A program made the translations under genes and the position numbers. DNA of 51,315 bases from Acidimicrobiia bacterium (lineage in GTDB: Bacteria > Actinomycetota > Acidimicrobiia > Spongiisociales > Spongiisociaceae). Shown one piece after another: positions 9,177 to 17,446 of this stretch. The stretch spans positions 1 through 51,315 of the forward strand of contig WTGI01000015.1 of NCBI GenBank assembly GCA_011523635.1, read 5' to 3'. The notes below the pieces were generated by a model. It made no database searches and was not told the origin of the DNA. It was given only the letters and a program-made list of their open reading frames with translations. Within the stretch, counting starts at the first letter, position 1, and the number at the start of each line of letters is the position of its first letter.

Positions 9177-10105
9177 GACTCGGCCAGCCTCCCGAAGCGC
9201 ACCAGGCGCATGAACAGCAGCGCGAGGATGAACACCGCCATCACCAGCCACAAGGAGAGCACCGATCCGGTCCGCCAGTCGAGACCCATCCCGAACAGGT
9301 CGTCAATGGCGCTCCCGAACATGTAACCCTTGGTCCCACCCACCAGCTTGGGCACCACGAACTCCCCGATGGTCGGGATGAAGACGAAGAAGAAGGAGGC
9401 CACCACTCCCGGGAGGCTGAGCGGGAAGGTCACCTTCCAGAAGGCCCGCCAGCGGCTCGCCCCCAGGTCGGCGGCTGCCTCCAGCAGCCGGCGGTCCATG
9501 CTGATCATCGCCGCGAACATCGGCAGCATGACGAACGGGATCCACACGTATCCCAGCACGATCATCACCGGAATCTCTCCGAAGGCGAGTCCCTCGATGG
9601 GATTCCCCTCGTCTCTCAGGCCCGACCAGATCAGGAAGGAGTTGAGCACCCCCTGCCTGCCGAGGAGCACCTTCCAGGCCATCACCCGCATGAAGAAGTT
9701 GGTCATGAAGGGGGCGATCATCAGGAGTAGCAACGAGTACTTGTACTTGTCGGCGATCATGGCGAGGAAGTAGGCGATCGGGTAGGCGAGGATCACCACG
9801 ACCACTGCCACGATCAGGGCCATGCGGAACGATTTGATGAAGAGCAGCATGTAGACGTTCTCGCCGGTGAGGAAGATCCGCCAAGTCTCCAGGCTGACCC
9901 CCTCCTCCTTGGTGAAGGTCTCCAGTATCCCGACGCTGTAGGCGACGACCAGCGACACCGGGATCAGGAAGAACAGCACCAGCCACCCGAGCGGCAACGC
10001 CAGCAGGGAGCGCGTCACCCGATGGCGGCGGCGCGCCAGGCTGGCTACGCGAACCTTCTTCTCAGAAGTGTCGCTCTTCTCAGAGGTGTCGTTCTCTGAA
10101 ACCAT
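9173..10105 (-). CDS. ABC transporter permease, PotB type
   Basis: This permease has about 310 residues. A hydrophilic N-terminus with two DTSEK repeats is followed by six membrane segments, and the ATPase-contact motif EAAADLGASRWRAFWKV is present. It is the first permease of the operon, about 125 bases after the binding protein gene. I chose ATG 10105 over the in-frame TTG at 10114; neither has a clear ribosome site. The last four bases overlap the next permease start, so translation is coupled. Confidence 0.9.
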   Translation of the reverse strand: MVSENDTSEKSDTSEKKVRVASLARRRHRVTRSLLALPLGWLVLFFLIPVSLVVAYSVGILETFTKEEGVSLETWRIFLTGENVYMLLFIKSFRMALIVAVVVVILAYPIAYFLAMIADKYKYSLLLLMIAPFMTNFFMRVMAWKVLLGRQGVLNSFLIWSGLRDEGNPIEGLAFGEIPVMIVLGYVWIPFVMLPMFAAMISMDRRLLEAAADLGASRWRAFWKVTFPLSLPGVVASFFFVFIPTIGEFVVPKLVGGTKGYMFGSAIDDLFGMGLDWRTGSVLSLWLVMAVFILALLFMRLVRFGRLAES

Positions 10106-10230
10106 GGCGCTCAAGGGTAGGGGTCGGCAGGTCTCGCGGCCCGCCGACCCGGGAGGATGCCGGACAGCGACAGGTTCTCACCGGCCACCGGCAGCCCGGC
10201 ACCCTCCTGGATCGTTGATTCGATTTGGGA

Positions 10231-11481
10231 TCAGACTCCGGCCGCGGCCTTGACCTCGATCCACGCGTCGTTCAGCCTGTCGATGTTCTGCATCTTGTCG
10301 AGCAGCGATACCCCGTCCAGTGCGGCAGGGTCACCGAGTCCCATCACGTCCACCAGCAACGGGTTGTCGACGGCGGTCGCCTTCAGGTTGGAGTTCCCGA
10401 AGTTGAACTTGTTCGAGATGGTCAGGGCCGCCTCGACGCTGACCGCCGCGTTGACCCACTCGTGGGCGTGGTAGTACTGATCGGCATCGGCCATCAGGAA
10501 GTAACCACACGAGAACCCGATGAAGCCCTCGTCCGGGGTGATGAAGGCGATATCGACGCCCTGCTTGGTCAGCTCGATCCACTGGGTGGGAGCGACGTAG
10601 GACGCCACGATGTTGCCCGTGGCCAGGTCGGTCTGGTTGGTAGCCAGATCGCTGTACAGAGCAGCCGGCACGATCCTGATCTTCCGCTTCATGAACTCGA
10701 CCAGACGGTCCAGTTCCTCCTCGGTCGGATCGAGGGGGTTGGCCACGTTGTTCTCGGGCAGCTTGCCGGCCACCACGAACCACTCGGCCGAGTCCGTCCA
10801 GGTGACCTTCCCCGCCAGGTCCTCATCGAAGAGGATGGAGTAGGAGTTCTCCTTGGGCGTGTACAGGTCGGCCCGGTAGATCGGGATGGCGAGCCCGTAC
10901 AGCAACGGGATGGCGTACTGGTTGCCGTCGCGGGAGGTGGCTGCCGTGAGGTTGGGGTTCAGATCCGCGAAGTTGGGAATCAGACTCGTATCCCACGGCT
11001 GTACCAGACCCTCGCTCACCGCGGTGTCGAACACCGCGAAGCACGGGTTCCAGATGTCCGGCTCGATGGCGCCCAGCTGCAACTCGCCCAGGGAGGCGAA
11101 GCTTCCGGCGGTGGCGGCGAACTGCGGGTGCGGGAACCTGCCCAGATAGCCGGGCCACTGCGTGGGAACTTCCCGCCCGGGTGGGGCGTAGATGAGAAGG
11201 TCGGCGCCGTTCTCCGCCGCCAGACCCGCCTCGCGCATACCCATGGTGGTGGTGGGGGCCTCTCCCGGAACCTCGACCTCGACGATCTTCTCCTCGATGA
11301 CCGTCTCGGTCTCGGTGACGATTCTCTCCTCGATGACGGTCTCGGTGACCACCACCGTCTCGGGCGGAGCATCCTCGCCGCAAGCGGCCAGAGCGGCCGG
11401 CATGGCGCCCGCGACGAGCGCCCCTTTGCCCGCTAGCTTGACGAAATCCCTCCTACTGATCGGATCGCGGCCATCAGACAT
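10231..11481 (-). CDS. Tat-exported substrate-binding lipoprotein, PotD type
   Basis: The 416-residue protein begins with a twin-arginine signal (SRRDFVK, Arg10-Arg11) and a lipobox LAAC with Cys34, so it should be exported folded and lipid-anchored. Residues about 42-72 form an odd Val/Thr/Glu-rich linker (VVVTETVIEE, VTETETVIEE). A periplasmic-binding domain of the spermidine/putrescine class follows, with GKVTWTDSAEWF, the PTQWIEL segment and the late MGLGDPAALDGVSLLDKM stretch. A strong GGAGGAGG lies before the ATG at 11481. It is the first gene of the importer operon and has a recognisable promoter. Confidence 0.92.
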   Translation of the reverse strand: MSDGRDPISRRDFVKLAGKGALVAGAMPAALAACGEDAPPETVVVTETVIEERIVTETETVIEEKIVEVEVPGEAPTTTMGMREAGLAAENGADLLIYAPPGREVPTQWPGYLGRFPHPQFAATAGSFASLGELQLGAIEPDIWNPCFAVFDTAVSEGLVQPWDTSLIPNFADLNPNLTAATSRDGNQYAIPLLYGLAIPIYRADLYTPKENSYSILFDEDLAGKVTWTDSAEWFVVAGKLPENNVANPLDPTEEELDRLVEFMKRKIRIVPAALYSDLATNQTDLATGNIVASYVAPTQWIELTKQGVDIAFITPDEGFIGFSCGYFLMADADQYYHAHEWVNAAVSVEAALTISNKFNFGNSNLKATAVDNPLLVDVMGLGDPAALDGVSLLDKMQNIDRLNDAWIEVKAAAGV

Positions 11482-11510
11482 CGGCACCCCTCCTCCGGGT
11501 AGCTTGATCG

Positions 11511-11539
11511 ATTATGGCCCCGGGGGAGTGCACGCGCAA
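11511..11539 (-). promoter_or_regulatory. Candidate sigma-70-type promoter of the PotD operon
   Basis: On the minus strand, TTGCGC (11539-11534) and CATAAT (11516-11511) are exactly 17 bases apart. They match four of six -35 and five of six -10 consensus positions. The implied start near 11504 leaves a short leader holding the GGAGGAGG site before ATG 11481. Confidence 0.5.
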
Positions 11540-11582
11540 CTGATTTGACGTGTTAATGCAGACCGTCTCCTAGCTCAGCCTT

Positions 11583-11840
11583 CTACGCACCTGGTTTCAT
11601 GTAGTGGGCGGTCCGTCTTTGGCCGATCGGTTCGAGCTTTCCCTCGTCTCGCAGGCGCCTCCGGAGACGGCTCGCCTGCTCGGAGGCAACCTGGCACAGA
11701 TCAGCCGCGTCGCGGCGTGTGATGGAGCCGTACCGATCCGCGAACGCGATGCTGAGGAAACCGCTCGGGCAGCCGATACGCAAAGTTTTACGTCTTTCTA
11801 GAGGTTTGCGCAAAAGCCCAAGACTTTGCATCCGGTGCAA
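11583..11840 (-). CDS. Small winged-helix-like protein (possible remnant of a larger regulator)
   Basis: This 85-residue ORF contains AFADRYGSITRRDAADLC and then SEQASRLRRRLRDEGKL, which looks like the winged-helix segment at the C-terminus of AlbA_2/ATP-binding regulators, ending with a basic wing. The first 25 residues show no domain character and there is no good ribosome site, so the true start may be internal or the gene may be a remnant of a longer one. Its 5' region has several palindromes built on ACTTTGC, suggesting autoregulation. It stands alone between the importer operon and the BMC operon. Confidence 0.45.
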   Translation of the reverse strand: MHRMQSLGLLRKPLERRKTLRIGCPSGFLSIAFADRYGSITRRDAADLCQVASEQASRLRRRLRDEGKLEPIGQRRTAHYMKPGA

Positions 11841-11843
11841 AGT
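11779..11843. promoter_or_regulatory. Cluster of ACTTTGC palindromes (candidate operator)
   Basis: ACTTTGCA at 11823-11830 and its exact reverse complement TGCAAAGT at 11836-11843 flank a five-base spacer. TTTGCGCAAA at 11805-11814 is a perfect 10-base palindrome. A further ACTTTGCG is on the minus strand at about 11780-11787. The region is locally AT-rich and overlaps the 5' end of the small winged-helix ORF. This is the pattern expected of a dimeric regulator's operator. Confidence 0.45.
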
Positions 11844-11882
11844 GAGCCCTTCGGTGTCCGGATTCTGCTCGACCGGTCCGGC

Positions 11883-12425
11883 CTAGGGTCGGTGGCGCTC
11901 TATAACGAGCTCGACTCCCTGATTCTTCCAGACGTGGTCGCCAGCCCGGCGGAAGGCCTCCATGTCTTCGGGTGCCACGCGGGCGAAGATGTTGGTGAGA
12001 CCCACCCCTCCGGTGTCGCCGTAGAACATGGCGATGATCATGCGGTCGGGCCAGTAGGCGATGTTGCCGGCCCGCTGGGCCTTCGACTGGTTCTCAGGAC
12101 CCATATAGGTCCGGATCGGGAACATGAGCTCATCGCCGGCGAGGCGGGCATGGTTGACGGTGCCGGAAAGGGGGAGCAGGTCACGGATGGCGGATGCGGT
12201 CGCCGGTGCCTCGTCCAGGAGGAGCGTGGCCCGGATCTCCTCGCCGGCCACCTTGATCACTATGTCCGCGTCGCGGTCTCCGGGCCCTTCGATGATGCGG
12301 ATCCCGGCCAGGCCTGCTTCCTCTCTGGCCGCAGCGGTGATCACGGTGGGCGGTTCCACCACCAGTTCGGTCTTGCCCTGGCGGGCGACAGTCCTGATGT
12401 CCTCGGTGGTCAGTATCCGGCGCAT
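11883..12425 (-). CDS. DUF3830 cyclophilin-like protein with EutQ-like N-terminal domain (BMC operon)
   Basis: Residues 1-47 (MRRILTTEDIRTVARQGKT onward, ending GIRIIEG) form a small domain like the N-terminus of EutQ. The rest, about 53-180, matches the DUF3830 cyclophilin-like barrel: AGEEIRATLLLDEAP, NHARLAGDELMFPI, PENQSKAQRAGNIAYWPDRM and LTNIFARV. The function of DUF3830 proteins is not established. The same N-terminal domain is on the aldehyde dehydrogenase of this operon, so it may be a cargo tag for the BMC. Start ATG 12425 has GGAGAAGG upstream; it begins four bases after the BMC-T stop codon. It is the last gene of the operon. Confidence 0.8.
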   Translation of the reverse strand: MRRILTTEDIRTVARQGKTELVVEPPTVITAAAREEAGLAGIRIIEGPGDRDADIVIKVAGEEIRATLLLDEAPATASAIRDLLPLSGTVNHARLAGDELMFPIRTYMGPENQSKAQRAGNIAYWPDRMIIAMFYGDTGGVGLTNIFARVAPEDMEAFRRAGDHVWKNQGVELVIERHRP

Positions 12426-12429
12426 CGGA

Positions 12430-13065
12430 TCATCCTTCTCCAAGAGCCTCGAGCGCCACGCGGTGCCCGATCTCTACCTCCGCCTCGCTCCCCGCGAGGA
12501 TAAGCCGCCCGGTGGCGCCGTGGAGTCTGACCAGGACCATGCGGAGCGAGGTTTGCTTCTCCACCTCGTTGGCCGCCAGCGCCACGTACGCGGCCGGCTC
12601 GGTCTCCACGACCAGCATGGCGTCACCTTCCCGGAGCCGGTCGCGGACGCCCATCCGGTTCACCAGACCGGCCTCCGCCCCTGTCACGTTGCTGACAACG
12701 CGCGTGGTCACCAGAGAGGGTGCTATGCCGGGCGCCGAGGAGCTGCCGATCATCGCCAGCATGATCGTTCCGGCCTGGCGGACGGCGTCAGGGTTGGCCG
12801 AATGGAGTTCGAGCGTCCCGTACCTCCGCTCAGCGACCAGCATCGAGGAGGAGTTCTCCGTGTTCTTCAGCGCGGCGTTGGCCAGCGAGAACACCAGCGT
12901 GGCAGGCGCCACCTCCACGTACAGCTGCGACATCCCTTCCAATGCCGGGCCGTCCCGGTCGTCCCTTCCCACGTAGGCCGCCCAGGCCGGTTGCATCTTG
13001 TCGACATACACGTAGGCGCGCAGGGAGTTGCCGCCCCCGCCACCTGATTGCCCCGGACTAGTCAC
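12430..13065 (-). CDS. Tandem-domain BMC shell protein (BMC-T)
   Basis: The 211-residue protein contains two BMC-fold halves. The first (about 15-108) opens with LRAYVYVDKMQPAWAAYVG and contains YGTLELHSANPDAV. The second (about 140-205) has MLVVETEPAAYVALAANEVE and LHGATGRLILAGSEAEVEIG, the usual ET..a...AA....K pattern with a late glycine-rich loop. Tandem BMC proteins form pseudohexameric trimers in the shell facets, often with a gated pore. The opening motif recalls the BMC-T protein of the Mycobacterium/Rhodococcus compartment (from memory). Start GTG with GGGAGG upstream, one base after the BMC-P stop. Confidence 0.82.
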   Translation of the reverse strand: MTSPGQSGGGGGNSLRAYVYVDKMQPAWAAYVGRDDRDGPALEGMSQLYVEVAPATLVFSLANAALKNTENSSSMLVAERRYGTLELHSANPDAVRQAGTIMLAMIGSSSAPGIAPSLVTTRVVSNVTGAEAGLVNRMGVRDRLREGDAMLVVETEPAAYVALAANEVEKQTSLRMVLVRLHGATGRLILAGSEAEVEIGHRVALEALGEG

Positions 13066-13066
13066 C

Positions 13067-13333
13067 TCATCCTCCCGGGTCGTGGCTTGCTTCGTCGACG
13101 ATGCCGACGATCGTCGCGTCGGTCGGCGCCGACGCGGTGGCTTCCGGAATCCTCGCCGCGGTCCCCTGGGCGACCAGCACCAGGTCTCCCGACCCGGCGC
13201 CCACGGCGTCCAGCGCCACGAACGAAGAGGCGGGGTCGCCGCCCTCCGGCCGCACCACCAGCAGCTTGGCCCCTCCTAGCCCGCCGGCCCGCACCGTCAC
13301 CACGGTGCTTCCCGTAACACGGCACAACAACAT
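13067..13333 (-). CDS. BMC-P pentameric vertex protein (EutN/CcmL family)
   Basis: The product has 88 residues, the usual EutN/CcmL length. It opens MLLCRVTGSTVVTV, has GAKLLVVRPEG, then a stretch from FVALDAVGAGSGDLVLVAQG to ATIVGIVD. These match the beta-barrel landmarks of pentameric vertex proteins (vDxvGaGxGe.Vlv..G and d..vvGIVD). Pentamers close the vertices of the polyhedral shell, so its presence implies a closed compartment and not just shell sheets. It lies between the BMC-H and BMC-T genes. The ATG at 13333 has only a weak ribosome site. Confidence 0.93.
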   Translation of the reverse strand: MLLCRVTGSTVVTVRAGGLGGAKLLVVRPEGGDPASSFVALDAVGAGSGDLVLVAQGTAARIPEATASAPTDATIVGIVDEASHDPGG

Positions 13334-13404
13334 CTACGTACCCTCGCTTTCGCTCCGCCTGCGATTCCCGGCTGCCCCGCCTTTCGGATGGACAGGCGCG
13401 GGGA

Positions 13405-13683
13405 TCAGCCGTCGAGCAGAGCGCTCACCTTCCCCAGGTCCTCGTGGGGCTTGGGGATCAGATGGGCTGCGACGAGTTCCCCGACCTTCTTGGCCGCGGA
13501 GGCGCCTACATCCACCGCCGACTTCACCGCACCGACCTCGCCCTGCACCATGACCGTGACGTACCCGCCTCCGATCACGTCGCGCCCGACGATCTCGACA
13601 CGGGCCGCCTTGGCCATCGCGTCGGTCGCTTCGATGGCACCGACGAGCCCGCGAGTCTCGATCAACCCTAGAGCACCTTCCAT
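13405..13683 (-). CDS. BMC-H hexameric shell protein
   Basis: The 92-residue single-domain BMC protein opens MEGALGLIETRGLVGAIEAT and has ARVEIVGRDVIGGGYVTVMV and VGELVAAHLIPKPH, all standard BMC-H positions. Hexamers of this protein tile the shell facets; the GGGYVTV segment borders the central pore region. The start at 13683 was chosen because the BMC fold begins at MEGALG and GGGAGG lies upstream; the open frame extends 11 codons further with no family character. It follows the aldehyde dehydrogenase by 14 bases. Confidence 0.96.
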   Translation of the reverse strand: MEGALGLIETRGLVGAIEATDAMAKAARVEIVGRDVIGGGYVTVMVQGEVGAVKSAVDVGASAAKKVGELVAAHLIPKPHEDLGKVSALLDG

Positions 13684-13697
13684 GATCCGAACCTCCC

Positions 13698-15482
13698 TCA
13701 GTTGTCCTCGTACCAATCGTTGAATCCGCGCCCGATATTGACGTGCACGTTCTTGGTCTCCATATACTCGTGGAGCGACTCCAGACCCAAATCGTGGCCC
13801 GTGCCGCTCTCCTTGTAGCCGCCGAAGGGCGCCTCGCTCGGATACACGCCGAAGTGGTTGACCCAGATCGAGCCCGCTTCCAAGTCCCGTGCCACTCTAT
13901 GCGCCTTGCCGACGTCGGTGGTCCAGATCCCGGCGGCTAATCCGTAGCGGACGTCGTTGGCCAGCCGGACGGCCTCCTCCTCGCCGCTGAACGGCATCAC
14001 CACCGCCACCGGACCGAATATCTCCTCCTGCGCGATCCTGAACCCGGGCTCGACATTGACAAAGGCAGTGGGTCTGATGAAGTTACCCCGGCCGAGTTCG
14101 GGATCGTCGGGCGGGGCACCGCCCCCTAGGACGGTCGCTCCTTCGGCCCGGCCGATATCCACGTACTCGTAGACCCGCTCCATCTGCCGCTCGTTCACCA
14201 GCGGGCCCAGCTGAGTCTCCCACCGCCACGGCAGCCCGATCCGGATGGATGCCGCCCGGGCCGCGAAGCGCTCCACGAAGTCGTCGTAGACGGGCCGCTC
14301 CACGAGAATCCGCGAACCGGCGGAGCAGACCTGGCCCTGAGCCAAGTAGATGCCGAAGAGGGCGCCGCTGACCGCCCGGTCGAGGTCGGCGTCGGCGAAC
14401 ACGATCGAAGGCGACTTGCCTCCCAACTCCAGGGACACCCGCTTGATCGTCCCGGCCGATCCCCGCATCACGGAGCGGCCGACCACCGTCGAGCCTGTGA
14501 AGGCGATCTTGTCGACCCCCCGGTGCTCGACCAGGGCCTGCCCGGCAACCTCTCCGGCGCCCGGCACCACGTTGAACACGCCGGGCGGGAGGCCGGCTTC
14601 GAGGCAGATGCGGCCCAACTCCAGGCAGGAAAGCGGGGCGAGTTCCGGTGGCTTGAGCACGACGGTGTTACCGGCCGCGAGGGCCGCGGCGGACTTCCGG
14701 CAGGCGATGTGGAGGGGGAAGTTCCAGGGGATGATCATCCCCACCACGCCCATGGGCTCCTTGCGCACGTAGTCGAGGGAGTCCTGCGGTAGGGCCAGGA
14801 CCCGGCCGTCAATCGCTCGAACCAGACCCTGGAAGAACCGGAAGGGATCCCAGGATGCCGGAAGGTCGATCAGAGTCGTCTCCCTGATGGGCCGGCCCAC
14901 GTCCTGGCTCTCCACCTTGGCCAGGAACTCGTGCTCCTGCTCGATCCGCTCGGCAACCTTGAGCAGGAGATCGGCTCGCTCGGCGGGATCGAGGACGTGC
15001 CACTCGCGATAGGCCCGCCGGGCGGCCCCGACCGCCAGGTCGATGTCATCGGTGGCGGCGGACGCCACCTCCACGATGGTCTCGTTGGTCGCCGGGTCGA
15101 CCGAACGGTTGGTGGCTCCTCCGGTTGCGTCCCGGAACTCGCCGTCGATAAGGAGCTTGGGGTGCATGCGGGCGGGATCCGGGAGTCCCTCGAAACGGGG
15201 ACCGGCGCTCGTGGTCGCCCTCGGCGAGGCCGGCGCAGCATCTCCGACCGTGACCGCCGAGGCGCGGAACGGGGGCGGAGTAGGAGGTGGGACGGGGCGG
15301 GGCCCGTCTGCCGCAGGAGGCCGGGGAGCGGCCAGGCGGGAACCCTCCACCAACCGCACTCCCAGGCGGTGCGCCTCGTCGAGGGCCGCGTCGGTCAGGA
15401 CCGTCCCCTCGCGCATCATCAACTCGAACTCGCCCACCTCGGCCAGTTCGCGGATGTCCTCGGTCGTTACGAACCGCCTCAT
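13698..15482 (-). CDS. BMC-associated aldehyde dehydrogenase with EutQ-like N-terminal domain
   Basis: Three parts are visible in 594 residues. Residues 1-47 (MRRFVTTEDIRELAEVGEF onward) repeat the EutQ-like domain of the DUF3830 protein. Residues 48-105 are a Pro/Ala-rich linker. Residues 108-594 are a complete NAD(P)-dependent aldehyde dehydrogenase with MIIPWNFPLHI, catalytic Glu352 in SLELGGKSP and Cys386 in GQVCSAGSR, the usual 34 residues apart. It belongs to the ordinary (non-acylating) aldehyde dehydrogenase superfamily, unlike PduP/EutE. It should oxidise an aldehyde inside the compartment to a carboxylate. The shell genes follow directly, so this is probably the cargo core enzyme. 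Confidence 0.92.
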   Translation of the reverse strand: MRRFVTTEDIRELAEVGEFELMMREGTVLTDAALDEAHRLGVRLVEGSRLAAPRPPAADGPRPVPPPTPPPFRASAVTVGDAAPASPRATTSAGPRFEGLPDPARMHPKLLIDGEFRDATGGATNRSVDPATNETIVEVASAATDDIDLAVGAARRAYREWHVLDPAERADLLLKVAERIEQEHEFLAKVESQDVGRPIRETTLIDLPASWDPFRFFQGLVRAIDGRVLALPQDSLDYVRKEPMGVVGMIIPWNFPLHIACRKSAAALAAGNTVVLKPPELAPLSCLELGRICLEAGLPPGVFNVVPGAGEVAGQALVEHRGVDKIAFTGSTVVGRSVMRGSAGTIKRVSLELGGKSPSIVFADADLDRAVSGALFGIYLAQGQVCSAGSRILVERPVYDDFVERFAARAASIRIGLPWRWETQLGPLVNERQMERVYEYVDIGRAEGATVLGGGAPPDDPELGRGNFIRPTAFVNVEPGFRIAQEEIFGPVAVVMPFSGEEEAVRLANDVRYGLAAGIWTTDVGKAHRVARDLEAGSIWVNHFGVYPSEAPFGGYKESGTGHDLGLESLHEYMETKNVHVNIGRGFNDWYEDN

Positions 15483-15494
15483 GCCGGCCCTGCC

Positions 15495-16310
15495 TCAGAC
15501 CAGTTCATCGACTATCCCTCTCGCCTCGGACAGGGTCAGGACCTGGTACGGATCCCTGACCACCCGCTCGCGGAAGTGGGTGACCGTCCACGGGTCACCC
15601 CCGTATTCGCGGTCCTCATCGGTGAGCTCCTTGGGTTCGATCAGCGCGCCGGGCGTGTGGATACAGGCCACCTCCTGGGAGGTCATCCCGTCCGGCGCCA
15701 GCCCGATCCACATCAGCCCCAGGTCGGGGCGGGCCAGGAAGAAGGGGGGAACCCCGAGATCGAAACCGCGCTGCGCCAGGCTGTCGACCAGGAACGGGGC
15801 CAGATCGTGGGGATGCAGGTCGGTGTGGAGGTAGGTGTGGAAGTGCTCGGTCTCGTCATCGGCGTACCACCCCAATACCTGCTGCCAGTGGTCGGACGCG
15901 ATGTAGGAGAGGATGCCCTCCCGATCCGTATCGGTTGCCCTTCTCGGACCTACATCGCCCAGGTAACTGCGCTCCCCTCCGTCGGTCCAGACGTCCAGGA
16001 AGTCCTCGTGGTGGTCGGCGATCACCGACGAGTCGTCGTAGCGCCATACCACGTTGACCACCGGCCTGGTCTCCGGGTAGATCTTGATCCAGCCCCATTC
16101 GCCGACGAACGCGTGGCCCACGTTGCGCACCCGGCGGCCGATCCGGTCCAAATACTCCACGAACAGGAACTCGAGCGAGAGCGGGTGGACCACGGTGGTC
16201 ACCTTGGCCTCGAAGAAGCTCACTCCCGGATCGTCCAGCAGGCCTTGGGCGTCCGCCCACGCGTCCGACCGGAAGAAATCGAGCAGCCCGTCCCGAAGCG
16301 TCGTGGACAT
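15495..16310 (-). CDS. Protein of unknown family, copy 1 (BMC operon)
   Basis: I do not recognise this 271-residue soluble protein. It has a close-length paralogue at 47365-48180 and a decayed copy at 46151-46255. Blocks shared with the paralogue include ERSYLG[DE]V.PRR, then EHFH...L...[IL]HP.DLA, then RPD.G.MWIG.AP.G, HTPGA..EP.ELTD.DR.YGGD and a C-terminal RDPY...TLSEAR. The conserved EHFH and HP.DLA histidines could bind a metal, which is inference. It has no signal peptide or membrane segment. It is 12 bases upstream of the aldehyde dehydrogenase in the same transcript direction. The ribosome site before ATG 16310 is weak. Confidence 0.85.
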   Translation of the reverse strand: MSTTLRDGLLDFFRSDAWADAQGLLDDPGVSFFEAKVTTVVHPLSLEFLFVEYLDRIGRRVRNVGHAFVGEWGWIKIYPETRPVVNVVWRYDDSSVIADHHEDFLDVWTDGGERSYLGDVGPRRATDTDREGILSYIASDHWQQVLGWYADDETEHFHTYLHTDLHPHDLAPFLVDSLAQRGFDLGVPPFFLARPDLGLMWIGLAPDGMTSQEVACIHTPGALIEPKELTDEDREYGGDPWTVTHFRERVVRDPYQVLTLSEARGIVDELV

Positions 16311-16367
16311 CCAGACCAGCCGGCGTCTAGCCCGGCCGTCCGGGCGAGGCCGGGTCAGCCGGGGCCA

Positions 16368-17426
16368 TCACAGGTGGATGACTTGTTGTGTCTCGGCCGA
16401 CTCGTAGGCGGCGAACACCACCTCCATCGTCTTGGCGTTGTCAGACGCCACCGTGACCGGAGGGATGCCGTTGTCCAGGTAGTCGAGGAATGCCATGTAG
16501 CACCCCACGGTGCCCTCCCGGAGCTCGTCGGCCGGCCAGGGCGCCGAGTACCCCACGGTGTGCCCGCCCGGGGGCTTGGTGTCCGTAGGGGGATAGTGCC
16601 AGCCCTCGAGGCCCGGCTTGTCGGTGTATAGCTTGTAGGGGTGGTCGGGCTGGTTGATGAAGATCGAGCCGATGGTGCCGTCAATACGCATGCGCATCAC
16701 GTACTGGTCGCCGCGGGCCGACACCCAGCACTCGTCGATGCGGGCGATTACCCCGTTGTCGAACTCCATCGTGATCATCGCGAAGTTCTCGCCGGCCAAC
16801 TGCTGGGTGGCGATCTGGCGGGTCATGGCGTGCACCCTCACCACGTCTGCGTCGACGAGATGCCGGATCACGTCGATGTAGTGGACGTCCTGCTCGTACA
16901 TGAGGAAACGTTCCTGGTCGCGCCGGTAGGTGGGATCGATGTCGTTGATGAACTCCTCGACCCGCACGTGGAAGAGGTCGCCGATCAGCCCCGCGTCGAT
17001 CCGCTGCTTGGCATCTACCAGGTCGGGGTACCACCAGAAGTTCTCGGCGATCATGAACTTGATCCCGCTGTCCTCCACCACCTGGACGAGTTCCGCCACC
17101 TCCTCCGGTGAGGCGGCCATCGGCTTCTCGCAGATGACATGCACACCGGCCGCGGCGGCCGCCTTGGTGACCGCCAGGTGGAGGAAGGGCGGCACGCAGA
17201 CGGAAATGATGTCGAGGTCGGCCTGCTCGATCATCTCCTCGAACGGGCCGTAGACCTCGGGGATGCCATACTCGTCCGCTCTCTGCCGGGCCAGGTCGAG
17301 GTCGAGGTCGGCGATGGCCACCGTCTCGACACCTTCGACGCGTTGCTGGACGGGCAGGTGGTAGACCGAGGCGGCGAAACCCGCCCCCACGCATCCGACC
17401 CTGTAGTTACCGTTGCGTTCGGCCAC
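16368..17426 (-). CDS. Gfo/Idh/MocA-family NAD(P)-dependent oxidoreductase
   Basis: The 352-residue enzyme has a Rossmann start YRVGCVGAGFAASVYHLP and the EKP signature in VICEKPMA, whose Lys acts in catalysis, followed by the C-terminal alpha/beta domain with DVHYIDVIRHLV. The family oxidises or reduces hydroxyl groups of sugars, polyols and related compounds. Its place in the BMC operon suggests that it prepares or finishes the substrate. The start is GTG with GAGGAGGAG upstream. The substrate cannot be inferred from the sequence. Confidence 0.92.
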   Translation of the reverse strand: MAERNGNYRVGCVGAGFAASVYHLPVQQRVEGVETVAIADLDLDLARQRADEYGIPEVYGPFEEMIEQADLDIISVCVPPFLHLAVTKAAAAAGVHVICEKPMAASPEEVAELVQVVEDSGIKFMIAENFWWYPDLVDAKQRIDAGLIGDLFHVRVEEFINDIDPTYRRDQERFLMYEQDVHYIDVIRHLVDADVVRVHAMTRQIATQQLAGENFAMITMEFDNGVIARIDECWVSARGDQYVMRMRIDGTIGSIFINQPDHPYKLYTDKPGLEGWHYPPTDTKPPGGHTVGYSAPWPADELREGTVGCYMAFLDYLDNGIPPVTVASDNAKTMEVVFAAYESAETQQVIHL

Positions 17427-17446
17427 CGGCTCCTCCTCGATACCCG

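Noticed and set aside
12430-15482. Assignment as a Pdu, Eut or glycyl-radical microcompartment
   Set aside because: None of the signature enzymes, cobalamin reactivases, acyl-CoA-forming aldehyde dehydrogenase or phosphotransacylase is in the window.
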